Below are positions 53,064 to 62,293 of a stretch of 64,000 nt of DNA, in pieces. The notes under the pieces were generated by a model that did not search any database, had not been told where the DNA came from, and saw only the letters and a program-made list of their open reading frames with translations. The stretch comes from Chloroflexota bacterium (GTDB lineage Bacteria; Chloroflexota; Anaerolineae; B4-G1; SLSP01): contig JAIOAX010000020.1 in assembly GCA_019873645.1 (NCBI GenBank), positions 26,838 to 90,837 on the forward strand. Reading direction: 5' to 3'. Position 1 is the first letter of the stretch; each line of letters starts with the position of its first letter. The position numbers and the translations under genes were made by a program.

Positions 53064-54380
53064 TTAAATACGGATTTCGCCTTCTTTTTTGCCGAAATTG
53101 ATCTTCGTGCCGACGGCCAGACGCACGTTGCGGCCCGGTTCTACATCGAGAATGTCCCCATCCGCCGTGGTGATGACCCATTTCTCGTCGGTGAGGTTGC
53201 GCAGGCCCCAGATGGTCGGGTCGGTGGGATGCTGATTGACCTCGGCGACGGGCTTGGAGAAATCGTACAGGCGGCTGTTGTCAATGTGATGCGGATAGAG
53301 CTTGGTATCCCAATTCAGCATGACGACGGCATCTTCAATGCGGATGCGTGGGGGCAGGGTCAAAGCCGCGTTGCACGCCCAGCAAGCGCCGGGATGGCCG
53401 CCGGAAGCCTTGAGTTTCTCGGCACTATAGAAGTTCTCCAGGCCGCATTTGGGACAGTAGATGATGGCGTCACGCAAGCGCACCATCGCAGCGCGCCATT
53501 CGCTCTCGCGGACGCGGGCCAGCGGGTCCCGCAGGCCCTTCGTAAACGCTTTGGTGAAAAGGTCGCGGATGAATTGCGGATACAGCGGCCAAAAGGCCAG
53601 CACATTGTCGTGGAAGCCCGGCACCGGGCGGTTGCTGTCGTCGTCGGGGTCGTAGATGAACAAAGGATCGGTGCCATAGAGCTTATTCATGGCCGGCAGA
53701 TCGAGGCATTTGATGCTGCTCTCACGCTTGCCTTCCAGGGGATGATGCACCATCAGCATGTAGAACAACAGCACGGCCAGCGAGTAAAGGTCGGTTTGCA
53801 TGCTAGGGCGTGCTTCGCCGCGCACAATCTCCGGTGCCATAAAACGCGGCGTACCCAGAACGCCGCCTTCGGTCTCGCCGTCTACGGCGACGTTGTCGTT
53901 GTCACAGATCAATGCTTCGCCGGTGTTCGGCTCGAAGAAGACATTGCCAAACGAAATATCGCGGTAGCACAAGCCCATCGCATGCAATTCAAGGAAGCTG
54001 TCGGCCAGCTCCAGGCCGGCAGTCGCCAGGGCGCGGAAGGTCGGTTCGGCCTGCCGCTTCATCAAGTCTACAATGCTCTTGTACTGGGGGCCACGCAACG
54101 GCATGATGTAGCCAAATCCAGGCACCTCCGGCGCTACGGTCAACTCCATCGGCCAGAGGAATTTGGCGGTCGGCGGCCCCTTTTTGATGAGGACCTCCAG
54201 CGCCGCACGCTGTTGTGGGGTCGCCTGCGCCGGGAAGTACCATTTGAGCGCAACCTTCTGCCCGCCCAGATCGGCCCGATAGACCTCACCTTGTCCGCCG
54301 CCGCCCAGGAATTTCTCGGCCGTACACGGCATGCGCGATGTAACGGTTTGAACGGTCTGTCCCTCTTTCAGAATGTGCAT
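53064..54380 (-). CDS. Protein kinase with zinc ribbon and FHA-like tail (YegI/TerY-P type)
   Basis: 438 residues (GGAGGCGCAGG before ATG). Glycine loop FLGGGGQGEVYRA, VALKWYF (K46), catalytic loop YRDISFGN (D141, N146) and metal Asp in ICDNDN (D160), with APE as APEIV. A four-Cys ribbon (C309, C312, C333, C336) and an 80-residue FHA-like tail follow. This architecture fits kinases encoded with vWA and PP2C proteins (TerY-P triads; YegI/PphC/YegL in E. coli). The vWA and PP2C genes lie 7-9 kb upstream on the same strand. It is probably the active member of the kinase pair. Confidence 0.87.
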   Translation of the reverse strand: MHILKEGQTVQTVTSRMPCTAEKFLGGGGQGEVYRADLGGQKVALKWYFPAQATPQQRAALEVLIKKGPPTAKFLWPMELTVAPEVPGFGYIMPLRGPQYKSIVDLMKRQAEPTFRALATAGLELADSFLELHAMGLCYRDISFGNVFFEPNTGEALICDNDNVAVDGETEGGVLGTPRFMAPEIVRGEARPSMQTDLYSLAVLLFYMLMVHHPLEGKRESSIKCLDLPAMNKLYGTDPLFIYDPDDDSNRPVPGFHDNVLAFWPLYPQFIRDLFTKAFTKGLRDPLARVRESEWRAAMVRLRDAIIYCPKCGLENFYSAEKLKASGGHPGACWACNAALTLPPRIRIEDAVVMLNWDTKLYPHHIDNSRLYDFSKPVAEVNQHPTDPTIWGLRNLTDEKWVITTADGDILDVEPGRNVRLAVGTKINFGKKEGEIRI

Positions 54381-54713
54381 CCTGCGCCTCCTGCGTCATA
54401 TACTAATCACACACAGAAATTTCGTCTTTATCAGCAGACATCATGAGCTACGCTCTCCACCCAGCATGAAAATGCATGTCAACGGATTAAACGGATTTGA
54501 ACGGATTAGCTTTCAATTGTTGCATAAATCTGCTCAATCTGCTTAATCCGCTGACCATTTTCGGAATAGATTAAGCAGATTTTGGATCGGTTACAATACA
54601 AATCTGCTCAATCTGCTTAATCTGCTGACAGGAATAAAGAAGTTTTGCTGTGCGCATAGTATATTATAACGCAAACCTCACGTTTCACGTTTTACGTCTT
54701 TACGTTTTACGCC
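54381..54713. other. Repeat-filled intergenic region between kinase and adenosine deaminase genes
   Basis: 333 bases without a gene. It holds AACGGATT(A/T) units (54480-54510), AATCTGCTC/AATCTGCTT nonamers (54525-54630, two blocks), an isolated TATATTATAA near 54660, and ACGTTTT/ACGTCTT heptamers (54674-54716) that touch the deaminase stop. Confidence 0.7.
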
Positions 54714-55712
54714 TCACGCCTGCCAGGCCGGATCGGCGCGGAAAGCCGCAAGCATAGACGCTTTACGGGCGTCGGGCAACCACGCAGCGCGAATGCCGTT
54801 CAGGATCAAAGTCCGAATATCATCGTGCGAGAAACCGAGTCGTTGTTCCAAAAGCGCGAACTCCTGTGCCAGAGAATTGCCGAACATTTTGGGATCATCC
54901 GTATTTATGGTTACGAGAATCCCGCGCTCAAAGTAGCGGCGCGCCGGGTGTTCGGCCAAAGAAGTGACGACGCCCGTACAGACGTTGGAGAGCGGACACA
55001 TTTCCAGGGGGACGGCGTGTTCTGCAAGGTAATCAAGCAGCGCCGGGTCTTCTTCAGCGCGCACGCCATGGCCGATGCGTTCGACATGCAGTGCGTTGAG
55101 TGCGCCCCAGATACTTGCGGCGCCGGCTGCTTCTCCGGCATGCGCGGTGGTGTGAAATCCGAGTTCGCGGGCCCGTGCGTACACCTCCGCAAACGGTTCT
55201 GGCGGATAACGTTGCTCCGATCCCCCAATGCCGATGCCGATGACGCCCAAGTCACGCACTTCATACACCTCGGCGAGGGTGCGCGCGGCGCGCTCCGGCC
55301 CAAAGTCGCGGTCCAGGTCGGCGATGAGCGCCACTTCGATTTCCGGGACGCGCGCCAGGCCGGCGCGGATGGCTTCGGTGAGCGGTTGCACCTGCAAGCC
55401 ATGCCCGGCGAAATCCACCGGCGAGTAAAAGACTTCGGCATAGCGGATGTTCTGGTCGGCCAGGTCCCGCGCAACCGCAGCGGCAATGAAGGTGAAGTCT
55501 TCATATTCCCGCAGAAATTGATTCTTCCAAATCCATGTTTCGATGAAGTGTGGAAAGTCGCGGAAGACAAACCGTTGCTGCAACGCTGTCACATCGGGCA
55601 ATGTCGGGTCACCGCCGTATTTTTGCACAAGGTTCCACAGCGCCGGATAAGGGATTGCGCCCTCAAGGTGCAGATGCAGTTCAACTTTAGGAAGACGTTC
55701 AAACCAGTTCAT
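54714..55712 (-). CDS. add: Adenosine deaminase
   Basis: 332 residues, normal length. Zinc site and catalysis: LPKVELHLHLEGAI (H13, H15), TTAHAGEAAGAASIW (His and catalytic Glu), ERIGHGVR, PLSNVCTGVV and ITINTDDPKMFG-like NTDDP. It converts adenosine to inosine for salvage, which suits the nucleoside importer at 20.4-26.6 kb. CAAAGGAG precedes the ATG. It interrupts the same-strand signalling block between LRR and kinase genes, with repeat arrays on both sides. Adenine deaminase-like specificity cannot be fully excluded. Confidence 0.9.
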   Translation of the reverse strand: MNWFERLPKVELHLHLEGAIPYPALWNLVQKYGGDPTLPDVTALQQRFVFRDFPHFIETWIWKNQFLREYEDFTFIAAAVARDLADQNIRYAEVFYSPVDFAGHGLQVQPLTEAIRAGLARVPEIEVALIADLDRDFGPERAARTLAEVYEVRDLGVIGIGIGGSEQRYPPEPFAEVYARARELGFHTTAHAGEAAGAASIWGALNALHVERIGHGVRAEEDPALLDYLAEHAVPLEMCPLSNVCTGVVTSLAEHPARRYFERGILVTINTDDPKMFGNSLAQEFALLEQRLGFSHDDIRTLILNGIRAAWLPDARKASMLAAFRADPAWQA

Positions 55713-55735
55713 CAGTAAGGCTCCTTTGCAAATGG

Positions 55736-56068
55736 CGAATGAGCGAATCGGCGAATCGGCGAATGAGCGAATCGGCGAATGAGCGAATCGGCGAATCAGC
55801 GAATGAGCGAATCGGCGAATCAGCGAATGAGCGAATCGGCGAATCGGCGAGTCGGAGAATGAGTGGATGAGTAAATAGGTAAATGGTTGAAAACGCTCGT
55901 TGATTTGTTCATTCTTTTATTCTTTCATTCGCTCATTCTTCCATTCGCTCATTCTTCCATTCGCTGATTCTTCCATTCGCTCATTCTTCCATTCGCTCAT
56001 TCTTTCATTCGCTGATTCTTTCATTCGCTCATTCTTCCATTCGCTCATTCTTTCATTCGCTCATTCAT
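55736..56068. repeat. Two inverted octanucleotide arrays (GCGAATCG and CATTCGCT/CATTCTTC)
   Basis: 55736-55860: about 15 units of GCGAATCG/GCGAATGA. 55905-56068: about 20 units alternating ATTCGCTC and ATTCTTCC. GAATGAGCGAAT on the left is the complement of ATTCGCTCATTC on the right, so the 330 bases can fold as a giant imperfect hairpin. This fills the gap between the deaminase and LRR genes and reaches the LRR stop codon. No gene is supported inside. Confidence 0.85.
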
Positions 56069-57630
56069 TTATGGTTCACATCTAGCAGGCGCAACGAGGA
56101 CAATGACGCCAGCTGGGCCAGCCCTGCATCGGTGATGGGCGTGCCGCTGAGATAAAGATGGGTGAGCCGGGGCAGCGTCCGCAGATGTCCCAGGCTGTCG
56201 TCTTTAAGCGGCGTGCCTTCCAAATCCAGATCGCTCAGGCATGCCAGGCCCTCCAAATGCGCCAACCCTGCGCCGTTGATAACAGTGTGGGAAAGATCCA
56301 GGCGCGTCAGATCCACGAACGCGCGCAGGTGCGCCAGCCCGGCGTCGGTAATACGGGTTCCGGCGAGCGCCAGATCCGTCAGGCCGGTGAGTTTGCCCAG
56401 GCGCGCCAACCCTTCATCGGTGAGCTGTGTCCAGCTCAGATCAAGCCGGGTGAGGCCGATGAGCGGGTGCAGGTAGACGATGCCTGCATCGGTGACACCG
56501 GTGTCCTCAAGGTTCAGCGCCGTCAGGTCGCGGAGTGCACGCACATGCACCAGTCCGGCATCTGTGATTAGTCCGCATGCACCCAGGTTCAGGCCGGTAA
56601 GATGTTTGAGCGCCCGCAGATACACTAATCCATCATTCGTGAGCCGCACACAATGGAACAGGTTTAATTGCGAAAGATGGGCAAGGCCGCTCAAAGCCTG
56701 TAGTCCTGTCCCGGTGATGGCGGTGTCGCTGAGGTTAAGCGTCGTCAGGGCGGCGAGATCGGCCAACGCCGTCAGACCCTCATCCGTGATTTTGGTGCTC
56801 GCCAGGCTCAAAACGCGCAGGTCGGCGAGGGTCCGCAAGTGAGACACACCCGCATCGGTGATCTGCAAACAGCGTCCCAGGTTCAGGATACGCAGTCGTG
56901 GCAGTGCGGTCAGGTGTGCCAGCCCGGCGTCGGTGATGGATTCACACCACCACAAATTAAGCTCGGTCAAGTCCTCAAGGAATTGCAGCAACGCCAGTCC
57001 CGCATCGGTGATGGCAGTATGGGAAAGATCGAGGCTCAACAGGCCGACGAGGTCGCACACGTGCGCCAATCCCGCATCGGTGAGCGGGCTATGTTGCAAG
57101 TCCAACGCCTGGACAGGCCCAAAAGCGCGGATATCCTGCGCCAGGGTGCGTAGGGCCGCGTCGTCGAGGTAAGCGCTCAGGCGCACTTCGGCGTCAGGCG
57201 GTACGGTGACGCTGCCCGGCGTCGCACCGAGTTCGCGCCAGGAACGCTCGCCCGTCAAAGCGGAGCGTCCCAGCACCGCTACCGGCAGTGTGGATGTAAA
57301 AGTACGGGATTGGGCCGGCGTGATTGTTATACCCAACGCTTCGGCGCACGCCTCAACGGCCCAACGGGCGGCCTCTTCCGGTAGAAAGTAAGCGTCTTGC
57401 AGTCGCCGTATCAATCGTCCGAAAAGGATCGGTTGCGGGATGCCCGGCGAAGCGTTTTGCAAGTCGGCGGGGATGTTCTCCTGCACCGCCATCACCAGCA
57501 AGTTAATTTCGCCTTTATACGCGCCGCACAGATCCAGCAACAACGCCCGGCAGCGGCGCGGATCCTCCAGGATGGAAATCCCATACTGCGCAACGATTTC
57601 CCGAAACTTGTGGCGCGGTATGGATTGCAT
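56065..57630 (-). CDS. Leucine-rich-repeat protein 2 with shared helical head
   Basis: 521 residues from the ATG at 57630, 4 bases after the stop of LRR protein 1. Residues 1-100 are a helical head (FREIVAQYGISI, RRCRALLLDLCG, EINLLVMAVQE, EEAARWAVEAC) also present in LRR protein 1. A beta segment with WRELGATPGSVTVPPDAEV (about 140-160) follows, then about 14-15 LRRs of 23-25 residues (TDAGLAHLxxLxxLxxLdLS pattern) to the C-terminus. No signal peptide. Probably a protein-binding scaffold or receptor of the kinase/phosphatase system. Confidence 0.88.
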   Translation of the reverse strand: MQSIPRHKFREIVAQYGISILEDPRRCRALLLDLCGAYKGEINLLVMAVQENIPADLQNASPGIPQPILFGRLIRRLQDAYFLPEEAARWAVEACAEALGITITPAQSRTFTSTLPVAVLGRSALTGERSWRELGATPGSVTVPPDAEVRLSAYLDDAALRTLAQDIRAFGPVQALDLQHSPLTDAGLAHVCDLVGLLSLDLSHTAITDAGLALLQFLEDLTELNLWWCESITDAGLAHLTALPRLRILNLGRCLQITDAGVSHLRTLADLRVLSLASTKITDEGLTALADLAALTTLNLSDTAITGTGLQALSGLAHLSQLNLFHCVRLTNDGLVYLRALKHLTGLNLGACGLITDAGLVHVRALRDLTALNLEDTGVTDAGIVYLHPLIGLTRLDLSWTQLTDEGLARLGKLTGLTDLALAGTRITDAGLAHLRAFVDLTRLDLSHTVINGAGLAHLEGLACLSDLDLEGTPLKDDSLGHLRTLPRLTHLYLSGTPITDAGLAQLASLSSLRLLDVNHK

Positions 57631-57634
57631 ACGT

Positions 57635-59158
57635 TTACTGCATAATGTACAATCCCGGCCGGGTGATCCGGGTGATGCCACGCTGGGTGATGTGTTTGCA
57701 TCCACCCACGTTGAGATAGGCCAGGTTCTTCAAGCGGCTCAGGTGCAGCAACCCTTTATCGGTGACATGCTCACACCACGAAAGATCAAGGTAGACCAGG
57801 CTCAGGATGTCGCCGATGTGCTGCAAGCCGGCGTCGGTGATGGCCGTCCGCGAGAGATTCAACGTTGAAAGGCGGGGCAGGTCGCACAACGCGATGACGG
57901 CTTTATCATTGAGCTGTCCATTCCAGGATAGATCGAGATAGGCCAGGTTGGTCAAAGTGCGCAGATAAACGACGCCTTGAGGGGTGAGGCGTGGGCAACG
58001 CGAGAGGTCGAGTTTGGTCAACGCGCTCAATGCGCCGATGTGCCGCAAGCCACCGTCATCAAGCTGGCTTGCGCCGGCCAGGTCCAGCGTCGCCAAATGC
58101 CGCAAAGGCTGCAAAGCGGCCAGACCTGCGCCTTTCACACGCTTACATTCGCGCAATTCCAGCGTGACCAGTTTTTTCAGCTCGCCGAGATATTGCAGCG
58201 CCGCATCGGAGATGCCTGACCAGGGCAGGCTCAGGGTAGTCAAATCGGGCAGCAGGCGCAGATAGGCCGTGCCGGTGTCGGAGATGCCGGTGCTCCACGC
58301 AAAGATAAACGTCGTCAGGTGCGGCAGGTAAACCAGTTGCGCCATACCGGCGTTGGTCACACGTTCGGCGTTATCCACTTCCAGATAGGTCAATTCGGGA
58401 AAGGCGCGCAAGGCGCCCATCCCCTTGTCTTTGACCCTGCCGTTGAGATCCAGCGAAACCACATCCACCGGGGTTTGCAATTCGGCGATCCAGGCATCGA
58501 GTTCATCCTCTGGGAAACCGAAGAAGCGCAAACCCAGCACATGATCCGGCGGCACTTCGATGCTGCCGGGCGTTACGCCGAGCTTCTGCCATTTACCATC
58601 CGGCGGGCGGCGTGGGCGGCTGTAGACTTCGATGGTATGCCGTGACATAAAGACGCGCTTTGTCGGCGCGGCAGGCTGTGATGGCGGTTGGGGTTGCGGC
58701 TCGCGCCTGGCAGGCTGCGATTCCGGGAGCGGCGGCGGTTGCGGCCGTGGCTCGCTTTTGGCAGGCTGGAGCGCGGGCGCGGGTGGCGTCGGAGCAGGGC
58801 GTTCTTCCGGTTCTGGAGCAGGGATGAGAGGCGAGGTGGATGCTTCGCTGTCGCTCAGGCGCAAGGCATAGATCCAGGCTTCCACGGCCCAGCGCGCGGC
58901 ATCTTCGGCCAGCGCGCGGTTTTCCACCAGGCGGCGGGTCAGTTGCGCTGTCAGCACCGGCAGCGGCAGATTGCCCTTGACATCCTGCAAATCGTTGGCG
59001 ACGCGCTCTTCCTGGGCGACATTCAGCACAAAGATCTCACGGCGGTGCTGTCCACAGTAATCCAGCAGCAACGCCTTACAGCGTCGTGAATCACCCACGA
59101 CGCTTTGACCATACGTATCCACGATTTCGCGGAGTTTTTGTCGGGCTTCGTCGTTCAA
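57635..59158 (-). CDS. Leucine-rich-repeat protein 1 with shared helical head
   Basis: 507 residues from a TTG, which gives a head in exact register with LRR protein 2 (LREIVDTYGQSV, RRCKALLLDYCG, EIFVLNVAQEE, EDAARWAVEAW). A Pro-rich linker (about 105-170), then a segment with WQKLGVTPGSIEVPPDHV (about 198-215), and about 10-11 LRRs (about 240-495). It starts 12 bases after the restriction-endonuclease gene with no strong ribosome site, so its original leader may have been replaced by the inserted pair. Paralogue of the next gene. Confidence 0.87.
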   Translation of the reverse strand: MNDEARQKLREIVDTYGQSVVGDSRRCKALLLDYCGQHRREIFVLNVAQEERVANDLQDVKGNLPLPVLTAQLTRRLVENRALAEDAARWAVEAWIYALRLSDSEASTSPLIPAPEPEERPAPTPPAPALQPAKSEPRPQPPPLPESQPARREPQPQPPSQPAAPTKRVFMSRHTIEVYSRPRRPPDGKWQKLGVTPGSIEVPPDHVLGLRFFGFPEDELDAWIAELQTPVDVVSLDLNGRVKDKGMGALRAFPELTYLEVDNAERVTNAGMAQLVYLPHLTTFIFAWSTGISDTGTAYLRLLPDLTTLSLPWSGISDAALQYLGELKKLVTLELRECKRVKGAGLAALQPLRHLATLDLAGASQLDDGGLRHIGALSALTKLDLSRCPRLTPQGVVYLRTLTNLAYLDLSWNGQLNDKAVIALCDLPRLSTLNLSRTAITDAGLQHIGDILSLVYLDLSWCEHVTDKGLLHLSRLKNLAYLNVGGCKHITQRGITRITRPGLYIMQ

Positions 59159-59170
59159 GCTCTCAAGTGG

Positions 59171-59845
59171 TCAGTCTTCTGACTTTTGTTCCCAGTGTTG
59201 CCGGACTCGTCTGAAGTAATCAATCCTGTCCTGAATCTTCCCGATCTCTTTGGGGTAAAACTCAAGCATCACTTCGCATAATTCCAGCATCCACTTTTTT
59301 CGAGAATAATTCTCGTTTATCCTGATGGCGTTCGCATTCGGTATTTGTATTTGTCCCCATCCAAGCGCCCCGATGGTTAGACAATCCCACGCCAGAAATT
59401 CAATCGGCAGAAAGTGTGCCTGGGTTACGTTTACCCGCACCCCATCAATGTCATATTTGACCAACAAAACAACAAAGTAGTTCTTGTCGTCTTCATAAAA
59501 TCGCGTTAGCCTTTCCACCGAGGTTAAATTAGGCATATTGAAATGCGTCTCAAGCCGATGCGTCTTTACATCCACCACGTAATAATATTCATCTTTGTCG
59601 GTAAAGGCCAGATCGGCCATCGCTCTACGCGCGAACGCAGGCGAATATTCGGCACATAAGTCACCGAGAAGAGACCGGAACTGCTCAGAGAGTATGGTTT
59701 GGATTGCATCGCCGACAGCGCGCGTGCTCACAGCCGTTCGTGCTGAAAGAAAATCCGGCTGAGAATTGAGGAGTTTTACAATCGCTTCCTCGATGGCTTT
59801 GTATGTACCCGTATAAAAAATTTGGCTTTTACACATCCTGATCAT
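59171..59845 (-). CDS. Probable type II restriction endonuclease
   Basis: 224 residues; overlaps the methyltransferase gene by 17 bases (8 if the second ATG at 59836 is used). MADLAFTDKDEYYYVVDVKTHRLETHFNMPN (quoted in part: YYYVVDVKTHRLETHF) carries a PD-(D/E)XK pattern: Asp in ADLAF and the D-x-K of VDVKTH. Length and position behind an adenine-type methyltransferase fit a type II enzyme. The recognition site is not predictable. AT-richer than the flanking signalling genes. Confidence 0.72.
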   Translation of the reverse strand: MIRMCKSQIFYTGTYKAIEEAIVKLLNSQPDFLSARTAVSTRAVGDAIQTILSEQFRSLLGDLCAEYSPAFARRAMADLAFTDKDEYYYVVDVKTHRLETHFNMPNLTSVERLTRFYEDDKNYFVVLLVKYDIDGVRVNVTQAHFLPIEFLAWDCLTIGALGWGQIQIPNANAIRINENYSRKKWMLELCEVMLEFYPKEIGKIQDRIDYFRRVRQHWEQKSED

Positions 59846-60845
59846 CTTTCGATGCTGTGTTGAACAGCGGTAAAAGTTTCAACATTTCTCTGTTTTTTGG
59901 CATGCTCTGTTCTTGAAAAGTATTACGTTCCCAGAAAACTCCCTCGGCGTAGCCTTGTATAGTTTTATCATATTCGGCCAGCGAAAGTCGTTTCTCTGCC
60001 AAACAGCAATAGGTTGGATCATATTCCACCCCTACATATCGCCTTCCAAGTTTCTTAGCCACCACAGACGTTGTTCCTGAACCTAAAAATGGATCGAAAA
60101 CCAGATCGGCAGGTAAAGAACTGGCAAGAATGATTTTTGCCAGAAGTTTCTCCGGTTTTTGGGTCGGATGATCGGTGTTCTCCGGCATTGACCAAAATGG
60201 CACAGTTAGATCTGTCCAGATATTGGATGGATGCGTAAGACGGAAATTGCCATCGCCTGTTTTTTCCCAATCTTTTGGATTTCCCTCTGAATCGGTGTAA
60301 GGAGCCAGAACACGACGTTTGATTTTTACCGCCTCCACGTTGAAAATGTACTCCTCCGAAGCGGTGCAAAACCAGATGTCTTCAGAGCAGTTTTTCCAGT
60401 TTCGTTTTGCGCCCCTTCCTTTTTCCCGTTCCCAGGTGATACGATTGCGAACCACAAGATATTTTTCTGCGATGAGATGAACCGCTGCCGAAGAACGCCA
60501 ATCGGCGCAGATATATACCGACGCCGTTGGCTTAAGTATTCGCAATAGCTTGGGGAACCACGACTCAAACCATTGACTATACTCATCAATGGTGCGCTCT
60601 CGAAATACAGTAGAATTAAAAGCTTTTGTCAGGTTGTATGGCGGGTCAATGAACAACAGATCCACGAACCCTGCCGGCAGCCAGTCCAGGATTTCAAACA
60701 GGTCCTGGTTGATAGTTCTGTTTTCAATGTCTTTTGGTTGGACCGGCCCCGACAAGTGCAACAGATTTCCACGGTAGAAATCTATCTCCTCGGCTGTCAG
60801 GGTAATGGTCCTGTTTCTCGGTGCGCGGGTTTTCTCTTCACCCAT
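59829..60845 (-). CDS. Type II DNA (adenine-N6) methyltransferase, beta class
   Basis: 338 residues. Motif IV LLFIDPPYNLTK (about 70-81) precedes the SAM-binding motif I LVFDPFLGSGTTSVVAKKLG (about 245-265), the beta-class order; HPTQKPEKLL is the family's motif X region. DPPY points to N6-adenine rather than N4-cytosine. It protects host DNA against the overlapping endonuclease. The pair sits between PP2C and LRR genes on the same strand. Confidence 0.88.
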   Translation of the reverse strand: MGEEKTRAPRNRTITLTAEEIDFYRGNLLHLSGPVQPKDIENRTINQDLFEILDWLPAGFVDLLFIDPPYNLTKAFNSTVFRERTIDEYSQWFESWFPKLLRILKPTASVYICADWRSSAAVHLIAEKYLVVRNRITWEREKGRGAKRNWKNCSEDIWFCTASEEYIFNVEAVKIKRRVLAPYTDSEGNPKDWEKTGDGNFRLTHPSNIWTDLTVPFWSMPENTDHPTQKPEKLLAKIILASSLPADLVFDPFLGSGTTSVVAKKLGRRYVGVEYDPTYCCLAEKRLSLAEYDKTIQGYAEGVFWERNTFQEQSMPKNREMLKLLPLFNTASKDDQDV

Positions 60846-60963
60846 AGAAACCCGATAGCCTTTCTAACTCAAATTTCAAATGTATTGCGTGCCGGATGGC
60901 GCGTGAACGATCCACGCACGATACAGCACGCAACACACGCTCCAGGGCGCACATACCGCCCTC

Positions 60964-62277
60964 TCAGTCAGCATAAAAGATGTTCGGCAGTTTTTTGCTC
61001 GGCTCGCGCGGACTCTCTTCGTTTTTGATGAGTTCCAGTTTAGGTCTGGGCGGCGCTTCCGGGGCCGGTTTTTCTACTTCAGACGGCGTTGCTGCGGAAG
61101 ATGGCTTTTCTGCTTCTCCCTGGGACACCTCGACCTGCACTTCCTGAGCGCCGGCGGCACCTTCGGCCTGGGGTTTCACAGCGACGGTCGGCTCGGCAGG
61201 CTTCTCCGTCGCCGGTAAGACTTGCTCCGGCACACCGGGAGACTCTTCCCCATGCGGTTTTACCGTCTCAGGCGTTTTTTCCAGCGTAGGGGGCTCCTTC
61301 TCCGGCGGCCTGACAATCTCCGGCGTTCGCGGCGACGCCGCTTTGCGCCGACGCGGTTTGGGTGTGACGGCAGACGGCGCCGATTTGGGCGATGGCAAGA
61401 TTTCCGTAGGAAAGGCCAGCCCCAGCGTAATGTCATCGCCGCTGCCGGCCTTCGAGGCTTCTGTGAGCCACGTTTCGAGGTTTTGTTCGACGACTTCGAG
61501 GCCATCGGTGCGCAAAATGTCCAGGATGTCGCTCCCTACTTTGATAAAGGCCGCGTCGTTGACAAATGAATTGGCATACCCATCGCTTGACAACAGAATC
61601 AGCGCCGGATGGGGGCCATAAAGCGCCTGGAATTTGATCTGCACTTCGCGCCAGGCATCGGTCATGCACAGCGACGTGGTCTCGTTGGCCATCAGGCGCG
61701 GGTCGTGCGGCATCGGGCGCGTCACTTCGCCGTTTTCGGCCACGGTCAAAATATCGCCATCGCCGAGTTGCAGGTACAGGATAAAGCCGGACGTGACCAG
61801 AACGCTCAGCAACGTCGCGCCGTAGGCGATATGCGGGTCTTTTTCGATGGCCCGCCGCGCTTTAGGATCGCGCCGTTTTTCCAGGGCTTCCAGGTCCTCC
61901 GGGGTGATCGGATGGTCTTTAAGGTGGCGGGCCACAGCCTCGCGCCAACGACGGGTGATCTCGCCGGGGAGACGCTCCTCGGCGGTGCGCTTGATCGCCG
62001 TGAGCCGCGCCGGATCGGGGGGGCCGGCCGACAACAGTTCCCGCATCAGACCTGTGGTTACCTCGACGGCGAAGCGGGCGCCTACATCACTGCGGAAGTT
62101 TCGCGGGCTGCCGTGCCCATCCGAGACCGAAAGAATCAAAGGCGGGCCGACGCCGGAATCCGGGAACCATTGAATGGCGTCCTGATTGGGAACCCCGGCG
62201 CGGACGTGCGCAGCCCCCTGAACCGTCCGTCCGAGCACTCGCCAGACGCCGGTGGGCCACTGCGGTGTTGTTCCCAT
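60964..62277 (-). CDS. PP2C-type protein phosphatase (PphC-like) with long disordered tail
   Basis: 437 residues. NQDAIQWF (about 31-38), LSVSDGHGSPRN (D53-G54, metal ligand), YGATLLSVLV, LQLGDGDIL, LLSSDGYANSF and SGDDITLG are the PP2C metal and phosphate motifs, so it should be active. Residues about 285-437 are a Pro/Glu/Lys/Ala-rich linker ending in a basic helix and IFYAD, perhaps an interaction tail. It starts 17 bases after the vWA gene. It would reverse phosphorylation by the kinases at 50.4-54.4 kb. Confidence 0.9.
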   Translation of the reverse strand: MGTTPQWPTGVWRVLGRTVQGAAHVRAGVPNQDAIQWFPDSGVGPPLILSVSDGHGSPRNFRSDVGARFAVEVTTGLMRELLSAGPPDPARLTAIKRTAEERLPGEITRRWREAVARHLKDHPITPEDLEALEKRRDPKARRAIEKDPHIAYGATLLSVLVTSGFILYLQLGDGDILTVAENGEVTRPMPHDPRLMANETTSLCMTDAWREVQIKFQALYGPHPALILLSSDGYANSFVNDAAFIKVGSDILDILRTDGLEVVEQNLETWLTEASKAGSGDDITLGLAFPTEILPSPKSAPSAVTPKPRRRKAASPRTPEIVRPPEKEPPTLEKTPETVKPHGEESPGVPEQVLPATEKPAEPTVAVKPQAEGAAGAQEVQVEVSQGEAEKPSSAATPSEVEKPAPEAPPRPKLELIKNEESPREPSKKLPNIFYAD

Positions 62278-62293
62278 AGCGGCTCCTTATGGT

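Noticed and set aside
55900..56085. Open frame encoding FHSLILSFADSFIRS-like repeats
   Set aside because: It is simply the translation of the octamer array; no ribosome site and no family.
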